This document shows positions 38,184 through 46,366 of a stretch of DNA of 64,000 nucleotides, piece by piece. This DNA is from Paenibacillus pabuli NBRC 13638 (lineage in GTDB: Bacteria > Bacillota > Bacilli > Paenibacillales > Paenibacillaceae). How positions within the stretch are numbered: position 1 is the first letter of the stretch; each line of letters opens with the position of its first letter. The DNA is taken from contig NZ_BCNM01000004.1 in NCBI RefSeq assembly GCF_001514495.1, forward strand, positions 268,622 to 332,621. The letters are read 5' to 3'. A program made the translations under genes and the position numbers. The notes under the pieces are model-generated. The model saw only the letters and a program-made list of their open reading frames with translations. It did not search any database and had not been told where the DNA came from.

Positions 38184-41100
38184 ATGCAGCGTACAAAGAA
38201 GCCGATGATCTGGCTGATGATGGTGGCACTGGTTGTATCACTAATACCAGCAGGCCTTGCACCAGTCGCATCGGCGGCGGATAAACCGACGAGTTATTTT
38301 ACTCCGGACGTATCTGAACTTAGGAATACGGTAGATCTCACACTGGAAGGCACGAATCAGATCACGAGAGAAAAAGTATATAAAGTCACAAGCGCAGAGC
38401 AATTGATTACAGGAACGTTTACCAAAGTGACAGGATCAACATTGGGAGCTAATATTCAGCTGCTCAGCTATGATCAGAGCCAGCAAAAGTGGGTCAAAGA
38501 CCCGACTCGGGTGGCTCCGGCTGTAGTTACGCTTGATCCGGATCGACCGGATAACCGCTTCAAGGCGAATGTAACCTTGTATCCGGGTATGAATCAGATT
38601 ACATTTACCGGAGCGCAAGGACAGAATGAACGCTCCGAAACATTTTACGTTTTGTTTGATAAGGTACCTTATGTAGAGAAACTTCAGGTTCTTGGTGGAA
38701 CAGATAACCTTGAATTGAATGAAGGCGCTCAGATTGTCATCAATAAAGATGAAATTACCCTTGAGGGTACAGCCATTAATGCAACCAAAGTAACTGTTCA
38801 AGTAAATGGTGGAGAAGTGCTCGGAACTTCATTGCTGCAAAACGGCAGCTTTTTCTCACCGCAGCTTAAAATGAATCCGGGTGTCAATGATCTTAAATTG
38901 GTTGTAGAGAATGGATCAGACAAGCTGACATTCAGCTACTCACTCTACTTCTATGATGAGAAGAATCCGGTTGTAAAACTGGATATTGTGGATTCTCTGG
39001 AGAATGCCCAAAGCTTGCTTGGTGTAGAACCCGTGTTCACGGAGAAAGCCGATTCGGCTAAAGTGCATGTTCAGATGTTGGTTCCAAATGATGAAGTATC
39101 CAAAAAGAGTTTCAAAGATGGCGCCATTATTGGTGTGGATGGTCAAACGGTAACACCAACCAATGTGACAGAGTTGTTCATCCCAAGTTTGAAGAACAAT
39201 ACGCCTTCCTATTGGTTAGCATCTTTTGATATTCCAGCAGTGCCCTTTACCAAGACAGGAACTGTGGTGGATACTGATCAAAACCATACGCTGTCTGTGA
39301 CATACGGCACTAAGACAATTAGCAAACCGATGGACTTCCAGTACATGGAGGGTCAAACGGTAATTACAAACCTTAAGTATCTCAAAGGTTACTCGGAGGA
39401 CAACGAATCAAATATCCCTTCAGGTGAGCCATTGAATAATGCAAAAGTAGACTCGGGTGACTTCTATATCCTGGTCGAAACCAATAGTACACCTGCTGAT
39501 TTGAATAAACTGTTGGCCAATTATCTGCCACTGGGTACAAGCTCAATTACAGTTAAGCATATATATACTGTTCCTACGACTCCTACATCACAGAAACTGC
39601 AATATGTGTATAAAGTTGAAGGGTTGAAAAACGGGAATCAAACCGTCCGCTTCAATTATGAAAATTCAACGGCTTACAAAGATGTCACCATCTCTTTTGC
39701 ATCCAAGAACTATATCTATGTTGAAAATCTTACAGACGGTCAGACTTACAATGTAGATTCCTCAGAGAAGAAAAGCATGCTTGTTAAAGGACAATATATT
39801 GATTTTGATACGTTGAAAAGTGACTATTTTGTCGCTGAAGTATTTGTGAATGGTGCGAAAGAGTATTCTACAGATCCGGCAGAAAAATTGACGCCTACCT
39901 GGTTAGATACTGACACAGGTGATTTTAAATTGGATCTGCCCATTTCACTTGATGATGGTCCGCTTGTATATGGTGAGAACCGAATCATCTTTACAGGTAC
40001 AGGCAAGGATGATAAAGGACAAGCTCGTGAAGTTCGCAAAGAATTGCGAATTTATGTTGTTGACAATAACGTGTCTACGATCATGAACTTCCAACCGGCT
40101 GTTGGTAAGGATCGTCCAACATTCCCACCAAAAGAATATAGTGGGAATAGTGAAGTGGTTAAAAATATCTTCAACCTTACGCCTGAATTTACGTTTAATG
40201 ATAACAAATATACAACTTCATTAAAGGAATATGACCTCGTTCTGCGTGGTAGTGGAGCTACGAAGCTCAACCTGAACATGGGAACCAAAAATATTCTTTC
40301 TGTAGACATTCCAGTAAATGCAGTGGGTACGCCGGTAGTCACCTTCCCGGATACCAGATACACGTATGAATTTGCAGGAAACCAGAAGGATTTCATGATG
40401 CGTATTCAGGATCTCGTCTCTGATGCGCCAGGAACGTATGTATATACCCTTGAACTCGTCAATGAACTTGGAGCGAAAACGACGCAAAGATTGGAAATCG
40501 TAAGAGAAGTCAGTGCGTATCGTATTCTTTCTCCACAGCCGACAGTAGGCAAGCAAATTGTTGTGAACAAAAACTTTGTTCACTTCGATATCGAAGCTGA
40601 AGGTGCTACGTCAGTGCTAATCGGCAAAGATCCAGCTGTGAAGCGTACAGATCTAGGGGCCAACCGTTTTGTATATGATTACGTAGGCTTAAAACAGGAC
40701 AAGTCCAACAAAATCAAAATCACAATTAATCGTACTGGCGCAAGTAACACGGATACAGTGGAAGTGTTCTACACAGGAACAGTAGGTGTAGATGCACAGT
40801 TCATGGCACCTAAAGTTGCAACCAAATACACCGTATTTAACAAAGGGCTCCAGCTGTCATTCCCTAAAGGGACTGTCATGCAGAGTACAACACCTAGAGG
40901 AATTGCAAAGTATTATCCGGATACCAAATTATTGTTTGGTATTGCTGATCCTGTGACTGGTATTGTAGAACGACGCAATGACTACGGTAATATTATTGGA
41001 TTCCCTGGAACAGGGGAGAACAGTGGTGCTCCTTCATGGAGTATTCCGGATGAATACACACTCAACTTTGGATCGACTACGGCGTCCAGAAACTTTGGAC

Positions 41101-42068
41101 TGATCTCGCAGATTTACTGGGTAAATGGTGGTCTGGGTGAGTCTGGTGATGTAGGTTCAGCTACGTATAAAGCACCTACGAATGGACTGGCGCCATATTC
41201 ACTGGAAGGATTGTTTGGTAACCCGCAAACACCAGTTGAACGTAAAATTACTCCTTCAAAACGTGGTGAACTGACCCTTTCGTTCGACCCTAATGTCGTA
41301 GATGAAGCGGGTTCAACGATTACGGTATATCGTTACACAGACAAACGCCAATGGGAGAACATCGGTGGAGAAGTGGATACCAAGAGTCATACAGTAAAAG
41401 TGCCATTTGATGAATTCGGGTATTACAAAGTAATGAAATTAAATCGTGGATATAATGATATTACGAATCACAACTGGGCACGTAATATTCTGAATGGACT
41501 TTATTCCAAAGGTTTCATGAACAATCTGAGATTTGAACAGTTTGGTACAGATGATCAGACAACACGCGGCGAGTTTGCTACGCTGCTGGTCAAAGGATTG
41601 AGTCTTCCTATTAATTCGGACAGTAACCGTACGTTTGCCGATCTGGTTCCGGGTGCTCGTTCCGCAACATGGGATTATGACCATATTGAGACAGCAGCTA
41701 GAGCAGGTATTGTCACAGGACTTACGGATGGCGTATTTGGTCCAGACCAACCGCTTACGCGTGAACAAGCTGCGGTAATGATTGCACGTGCACTGAAGCT
41801 GAAACTGGCAAACAATGATAGTAAGCTTCAAGCTACATTGGCAAAATCATTCCTGGATTCTGGTCGTATTGAGACGTACGCAGGACCGGCAGTTATGGCC
41901 GTTTCCAAGGCTAAGATCATGGAAGGTGCAGCGGTTACGGTTCCTGGTCAGAAAAAAGCACAATATAACTTCAACCCCAAAGGAAACCTGACTCGTGCCG
42001 AAGCAGGCAAGATCGCGGTGGAGCTGCTCAAGAAAAGCACCAAGATATTCCCTAAAAACCTGAGCTAA
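38184..42068 (+). CDS. Large secreted protein with C-terminal SLH domains
   Basis: 1294 aa, signal peptide about residues 1-32 (ending VASAADKP). The body is long, beta-rich and without cysteine-rich motifs; several stretches (such as VQVNGGEVLGTSLLQNGSFF and FTGTGKDDKGQAREVRKELRIYVVDN) look like Ig-like modules. Three SLH repeats close the protein, marked by TRGEFATLLVKGL, TREQAAVMIARAL and TRAEAGKIAVELL. It should bind pyruvylated SCWP made by the csaB-tagA-tagO genes just upstream. No enzymatic motif found. AGAGGAGAGA precedes the ATG and a strong terminator follows. Confidence 0.88.
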   Translation: MQRTKKPMIWLMMVALVVSLIPAGLAPVASAADKPTSYFTPDVSELRNTVDLTLEGTNQITREKVYKVTSAEQLITGTFTKVTGSTLGANIQLLSYDQSQQKWVKDPTRVAPAVVTLDPDRPDNRFKANVTLYPGMNQITFTGAQGQNERSETFYVLFDKVPYVEKLQVLGGTDNLELNEGAQIVINKDEITLEGTAINATKVTVQVNGGEVLGTSLLQNGSFFSPQLKMNPGVNDLKLVVENGSDKLTFSYSLYFYDEKNPVVKLDIVDSLENAQSLLGVEPVFTEKADSAKVHVQMLVPNDEVSKKSFKDGAIIGVDGQTVTPTNVTELFIPSLKNNTPSYWLASFDIPAVPFTKTGTVVDTDQNHTLSVTYGTKTISKPMDFQYMEGQTVITNLKYLKGYSEDNESNIPSGEPLNNAKVDSGDFYILVETNSTPADLNKLLANYLPLGTSSITVKHIYTVPTTPTSQKLQYVYKVEGLKNGNQTVRFNYENSTAYKDVTISFASKNYIYVENLTDGQTYNVDSSEKKSMLVKGQYIDFDTLKSDYFVAEVFVNGAKEYSTDPAEKLTPTWLDTDTGDFKLDLPISLDDGPLVYGENRIIFTGTGKDDKGQAREVRKELRIYVVDNNVSTIMNFQPAVGKDRPTFPPKEYSGNSEVVKNIFNLTPEFTFNDNKYTTSLKEYDLVLRGSGATKLNLNMGTKNILSVDIPVNAVGTPVVTFPDTRYTYEFAGNQKDFMMRIQDLVSDAPGTYVYTLELVNELGAKTTQRLEIVREVSAYRILSPQPTVGKQIVVNKNFVHFDIEAEGATSVLIGKDPAVKRTDLGANRFVYDYVGLKQDKSNKIKITINRTGASNTDTVEVFYTGTVGVDAQFMAPKVATKYTVFNKGLQLSFPKGTVMQSTTPRGIAKYYPDTKLLFGIADPVTGIVERRNDYGNIIGFPGTGENSGAPSWSIPDEYTLNFGSTTASRNFGLISQIYWVNGGLGESGDVGSATYKAPTNGLAPYSLEGLFGNPQTPVERKITPSKRGELTLSFDPNVVDEAGSTITVYRYTDKRQWENIGGEVDTKSHTVKVPFDEFGYYKVMKLNRGYNDITNHNWARNILNGLYSKGFMNNLRFEQFGTDDQTTRGEFATLLVKGLSLPINSDSNRTFADLVPGARSATWDYDHIETAARAGIVTGLTDGVFGPDQPLTREQAAVMIARALKLKLANNDSKLQATLAKSFLDSGRIETYAGPAVMAVSKAKIMEGAAVTVPGQKKAQYNFNPKGNLTRAEAGKIAVELLKKSTKIFPKNLS

Positions 42069-42096
42069 TGATATAAAGACATGAATGCAATTGAGG

Positions 42097-42136
42097 AAGG
42101 ACCTGTCCCTTGTTCTGAAGGGTCAGGTCCTTTTTA
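42097..42136 (+). terminator. Terminator after the first SLH gene
   Basis: AAGGACCTG-T-CCCTT pairs with AAGGG-T-CAGGTCCTT, followed by TTTT. Confidence 0.9.
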
Positions 42137-42274
42137 TGACTGTTGTGGAACTGATAAAGAATACTTTTATAATAGAAGAAACATGATTTTTACCAATAAC
42201 TATTTTTGTAATTTGCTAGAGTTTAAGATACAATAACGGTAAATACACAATGATCTAGAGGGTGAAGTTAGCTA

Positions 42275-42616
42275 ATGAAACCGATTTATTCGAAAGCCCA
42301 GCTGGGCTACATGAAGGCAAAGACACAGTTCGAGAAGCAGGCAGTCATTCTGGAGAAGAAAATAGAAGATACACGCAAAGTACAAGAGGTTTCCCAAGAA
42401 GTAATGGAAGGACTGGTACAATCTACAGGCTTCCATGATGCGTATAATAATTTGGTTCTGGCTGAGAATGAATTGATTGAATGGTCTCACACGACGATGA
42501 AGCATGAGAAAACATACCGTGAGAACAGACAACCCATTGATGATATGTATCTAAGATTGAACAGCGATCCGAATATGCGAGCTCAAATTATTGACCTTGC
42601 CATGAAGATTCGCTAA
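42275..42616 (+). CDS. Hypothetical coiled-coil protein
   Basis: 113 aa, highly charged, predicted mostly helical with heptad-like runs (KTQFEKQAVILEKKIEDTRKVQEVSQEV), no signal peptide or membrane segment. No family recognised. GAGGGTGAAG precedes ATG 42275 and a terminator follows, so it is a single-gene unit between two SLH-protein genes. Its small cytoplasmic nature sets it apart from its neighbours. Confidence 0.65.
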   Translation: MKPIYSKAQLGYMKAKTQFEKQAVILEKKIEDTRKVQEVSQEVMEGLVQSTGFHDAYNNLVLAENELIEWSHTTMKHEKTYRENRQPIDDMYLRLNSDPNMRAQIIDLAMKIR

Positions 42617-42639
42617 CGTATAGAACCAGAACTGCACCT

Positions 42640-42667
42640 AAAGCATCCCATAATGGGGTGCTTTTTG
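42640..42667 (+). terminator. Terminator after the coiled-coil gene
   Basis: AAAGCATCCC pairs with GGGGTGCTTT (one wobble), then TTTTTG. Confidence 0.9.
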
Positions 42668-42968
42668 TTTTTTTTATTCTGAAGAATTTGTCGCTTCATG
42701 ATTGGAAAGTATGGGTATAAATAAACGATAGCAACTCAGACGACGCACTAAGTTTTTTCTACAATTCCAGTTCTAACAAGGGTTTCCGATCGTTTTGAAT
42801 GGCATCTTAACCCGCACTGCACCTATACATAAATAAATTCAAAACTTTTTTTGTGGAATCCGCAACTTTTTGAAATCTGCTGCGTTTAAGATGTAGAGTC
42901 AAAAACATTGGGCCTGTTACCAAGAATGACCTCGTGAAGAATCTTGTCTATTTTTTAGAAAAAATTGC

Positions 42969-42997
42969 TTTACGACACGGAAGACCCATTGTATAAT
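42969..42997 (+). promoter_or_regulatory. Promoter of the main S-layer gene
   Basis: TTTACG (42969-42974), 17-base spacer, perfect TATAAT (42992-42997). It gives an mRNA leader of about 200 bases before the ATG at 43207, typical of S-layer genes with stable transcripts. Bases 42668-42968 show no gene. Confidence 0.65.
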
Positions 42998-43206
42998 ACG
43001 TAGGTAGGATTAGGAAACTACTCTATTTTCGTATGATTCTGCATTACAACCTAGTTTACAAGTTTCTGTGATATGCTCACAGACATCATTTATATTAACT
43101 TGCTCAAAACTCTGGAAAGGGGGTGCAACAATATATGAGGAATACGAGCGACCCTATTAAAGAAAATTCAAATGTTATGAACGCCCAAGGAGGAGAAAAA
43201 AAGGTT

Positions 43207-46200
43207 ATGAAGAAAATTTTATCAGTAGCTCTGTCTACAGCAATGGCATTCTCAATGTTTGCATCTGTAGCATTCGGTGATACAGCAGTATCGGCACAAC
43301 AACAGTTTGATGCATTGAAAGCAAAAGGTATTTTCTCTGGTTATCCAGATGGAACTGCTGGTTTGAACAAAGAGATGACTCGCGCTGAGTTCGCAAAAGT
43401 TATCACTAAATTGCTTGGCTTGAAAGAAATCACTGGTGTATTTTCTTACAACGATAAAAACTACAATGCTAAAAACTGGGCTGCTCCTTACATCGAAGCA
43501 GTAACAGCTGCGGGCATCATGGAAGGTAAAAACGTTGAGAAGAAAATCTTCGACTTCAACGGTAAAGTAACAGTTGAAGAAATGGCGAAAGTTCTGACAA
43601 TCGCTTTGAAACTTGAAGTTCCAGCTGAAACTAACAACTCAGCAACAACTTGGGCTAAAGGTTATGTTCAAGCGGCAATCAACGCTGGATTGCTTGATTC
43701 CAAATTGAACTTCCAATCTAACGCTTCCCGTGAATTGCTTGTAGGCGCTGCTTACGCAATTGACCAAGCGCAAAGCTTGAAAGTTGCTTCTTACGATGTA
43801 ACTGAAGCTGGTAAAGTTGTTACTTTCAAAATGAGTGACGGCGAATCCGTTAAAGTGACTTTGGATAAAGCTCTTGAAGCTAACAAAGAAACTGAAGTGA
43901 AGTTTACTTACAAAGATAGAGAATTCACTGAAAAAGTTGTTTATAAAACTACAGGTGCTCAAGCAGTATCATCTGCTTCTGCGTCTAACTTGAAAGAAGT
44001 TGTTGTTAAATTTGATGGTACTGTAGATGAAGCTTCTGCAGAAAATGAGAACAATTATATCATTGAAAATAGCGCTAATTCTGACGGTAAAACAATCGAA
44101 TCTGCTACATTATCTGATGATAAAACAACTGTAACATTGTTGTTGGCGGATCGTACTTCCAGCTTCTTGCCTGGTCAAGTGGAAAATGTATTGCCTAGTC
44201 AACGTGAAACGTTTGTACAAGTAAACAACGTTAAAAACGCTGACAGCACTAAAACAATCACTCAACGCGTTGCTTTCACACCACTTGATGTGACAGTTCC
44301 AGAAGTTAAAGAAGTTACAGCTCTGGGAACAAAAGCATTCAAAATTGAGTTCAGTGAGCCAATCGTAAATACGAATCTTACATCTAGTAACTTCCGTATT
44401 GACGATAAAAACATCGCTGCATCCCTGACTTATGTGTATCCTAACACAATCATTGCAGAAACAAACTTGACTGAAGGAGAGCACACTTTGCGTGTGAGCA
44501 ATGTCAAGGACTTCTCTGGTCTGACTGTTGTTCCAGTTGAAAAAACTTTCAAAGCTACTGCTGATACTGCAGCACCTAAAGTAGTTTCTGCAAAAACAAA
44601 CGACTTGCAAAAGGTTGTAGTTGAATTCGATGAACCTGTTAAAGCAGTATCTGGTGCTTACGCTAACGTTTCTTCTGTAAAACCAGTGAAAACTGAAATT
44701 AGCGGAAACAAAGTAACCCTCACATTCGGTGAGAAAGCATTGAGCTACACTGATAACAAAATCTTCTTGACTGGTGTTAGAGATTACAGCGGTAACACTG
44801 GTAATGTAGAGCATGATGTTACTTCCACTTTGGATTCTACTCGTCCAACAGTTGTAACCTCCAAGTTCTATCAAGAAGGCGTGAGTGGAAACTATATTGC
44901 TGAAGTTCAGTTCAGTAAAGCTCTTGCTGTAAGTAGCATTCAAGATCGTTCTAACTACGTTTTGAAAAATGATGATGGTAAAGTACCTAGTGCTAATGGT
45001 TTGAACGCTGACGGTAATCCAATCCGCACACCTGAGTTTGTAACGGGTAGTGGAAACAAAATTGTGAAAATCAATTTTGGCTCTAACCTGAAAGATGATA
45101 ACTACAGTCTGACTGTATCTGGTTTGCGTGACACTGCTTATGCAGCAAACGTATTGTTGCCTGTAACGATTAATCTGTCAGTTAAAGATGCAGCATATGG
45201 CGAAGTAGTTCGTGCATACACTGATTCTAATTCCGTTACAGATGGACGTGAAGTTTACATTCAGTTTAATAAAGCACTTGCTACATCAGGCGAAGGTAAT
45301 GCTTTGAAAGCTGAGAAGTATGTAATTCAAAGAGGTACTGGTGCGGCTGCAACTTACTATCAACTGACGCCTAATGACTCTGATGTTGAATTGATTTCTG
45401 CAGACACGATCCGTGTAACTAAGCGGAATTCCAATTTCAGCCTTCAAGTTAATGACAAAATTGTTGTAAGCTATGTTGCTGATACTACTGGTAAGTATCT
45501 TGATAATGGAAACTACAACTATAGTGGCTCAACTGGTGTAAACAGATATGTTCTTGACAAAGAAATTGTAGGTCGTAATGATGCAATTGCTGTTGCTCCA
45601 GCCTCTGTAGAAGCTACAAGTGGTACTGAATTGAAGTTGGAGTTCAATACTCCATTATCTAACGCATATGCGAGAGATTTCACTGCTACAAGTGTAACTT
45701 ACGGCACTTATAATCCTTCCGATGCAGTTTTATCTGCAAACGGAAAAACTTTGACTTTGAAATTCGAGGGTACTAGCAAGTTACCTTTGGCTTTCACTGA
45801 CTTGAAACTTTCTACAGTTAACGGAACAACTTACACTCAAGATACTTACGGTAACTTGGTGAAGATTGCTACACCTGTAAATGTTAAAAACTCAATTAAA
45901 CCAGAATGGGATGGAGTTCTTCCTACGATCACTCGTGTAAGCGACTCATCCAATTCATATACAGTTGTATTGAGAACAACTAAAGATGTGAAAGATAACT
46001 CTGCTCTTAGCTACCCATCTACTAACTTGTTCAAAGTGGTACTAGGAAACTCTGCTACAACAGTTGAAAAAGTTGAAATTTCCGGCAATGTTATAACATT
46101 AACAGTAACAGCAACTACTCCTGCTGCCGTGTCTACAAATGTATACAATGTTGTATTTAGCGGTAACTCTGGTAAATGGGTCACTGACACTGTGGGTAAT

Positions 46201-46233
46201 AATGAACTTGAAAAATTTGAAGTAGCAAAATAA
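43207..46233 (+). CDS. Probable main S-layer protein with N-terminal SLH domains
   Basis: 1008 aa from ATG 43207 (ribosome site AAGGAGGAG at 43188-43196). Signal peptide MKKILSVALSTAMAFSMFAS, cut near AFG/DTA. SLH region about 30-190: the first repeat is canonical (MTRAEFAKVITKLLGL), the second TVEEMAKVLTIAL, the third SRELLVGAAYAID. The rest is a series of Ig-like (SbsA/Big_5-type) modules with recurrent patterns such as IEFSEPIVNTNLTSSNF, VEFDEPVKAV, VQFSKALAVSS and IQFNKALATSG. Biased codon choice (GTA, AAA, ACT, GTT), a long leader and an isolated strong terminator suggest very high expression. A second in-frame start at 43135 with AAAGGGGGTG would add 24 residues before the signal peptide. 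Confidence 0.88.
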   Translation: MKKILSVALSTAMAFSMFASVAFGDTAVSAQQQFDALKAKGIFSGYPDGTAGLNKEMTRAEFAKVITKLLGLKEITGVFSYNDKNYNAKNWAAPYIEAVTAAGIMEGKNVEKKIFDFNGKVTVEEMAKVLTIALKLEVPAETNNSATTWAKGYVQAAINAGLLDSKLNFQSNASRELLVGAAYAIDQAQSLKVASYDVTEAGKVVTFKMSDGESVKVTLDKALEANKETEVKFTYKDREFTEKVVYKTTGAQAVSSASASNLKEVVVKFDGTVDEASAENENNYIIENSANSDGKTIESATLSDDKTTVTLLLADRTSSFLPGQVENVLPSQRETFVQVNNVKNADSTKTITQRVAFTPLDVTVPEVKEVTALGTKAFKIEFSEPIVNTNLTSSNFRIDDKNIAASLTYVYPNTIIAETNLTEGEHTLRVSNVKDFSGLTVVPVEKTFKATADTAAPKVVSAKTNDLQKVVVEFDEPVKAVSGAYANVSSVKPVKTEISGNKVTLTFGEKALSYTDNKIFLTGVRDYSGNTGNVEHDVTSTLDSTRPTVVTSKFYQEGVSGNYIAEVQFSKALAVSSIQDRSNYVLKNDDGKVPSANGLNADGNPIRTPEFVTGSGNKIVKINFGSNLKDDNYSLTVSGLRDTAYAANVLLPVTINLSVKDAAYGEVVRAYTDSNSVTDGREVYIQFNKALATSGEGNALKAEKYVIQRGTGAAATYYQLTPNDSDVELISADTIRVTKRNSNFSLQVNDKIVVSYVADTTGKYLDNGNYNYSGSTGVNRYVLDKEIVGRNDAIAVAPASVEATSGTELKLEFNTPLSNAYARDFTATSVTYGTYNPSDAVLSANGKTLTLKFEGTSKLPLAFTDLKLSTVNGTTYTQDTYGNLVKIATPVNVKNSIKPEWDGVLPTITRVSDSSNSYTVVLRTTKDVKDNSALSYPSTNLFKVVLGNSATTVEKVEISGNVITLTVTATTPAAVSTNVYNVVFSGNSGKWVTDTVGNNELEKFEVAK

Positions 46234-46238
46234 TTAAT

Positions 46239-46288
46239 TTAATCTAAAAAACCTCTCTCACTTAGGTGAGAGAGGTTTTTTAGATTAA
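46239..46288. terminator. Bidirectional terminator after the S-layer gene
   Basis: 23-bp perfect arms (46239-46261 and 46266-46288) with a 4-base TTAG loop; both strands show CCTCTCTCAC flanked by A6/T6. It is among the strongest terminators in the window. Confidence 0.95.
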
Positions 46289-46366
46289 GACAACAACATC
46301 GTAACTTTCTTCCCTTCTCAAACGTTTATACTATAAAGCAACAAGCAACTTATGGGAGGTTTGGAA

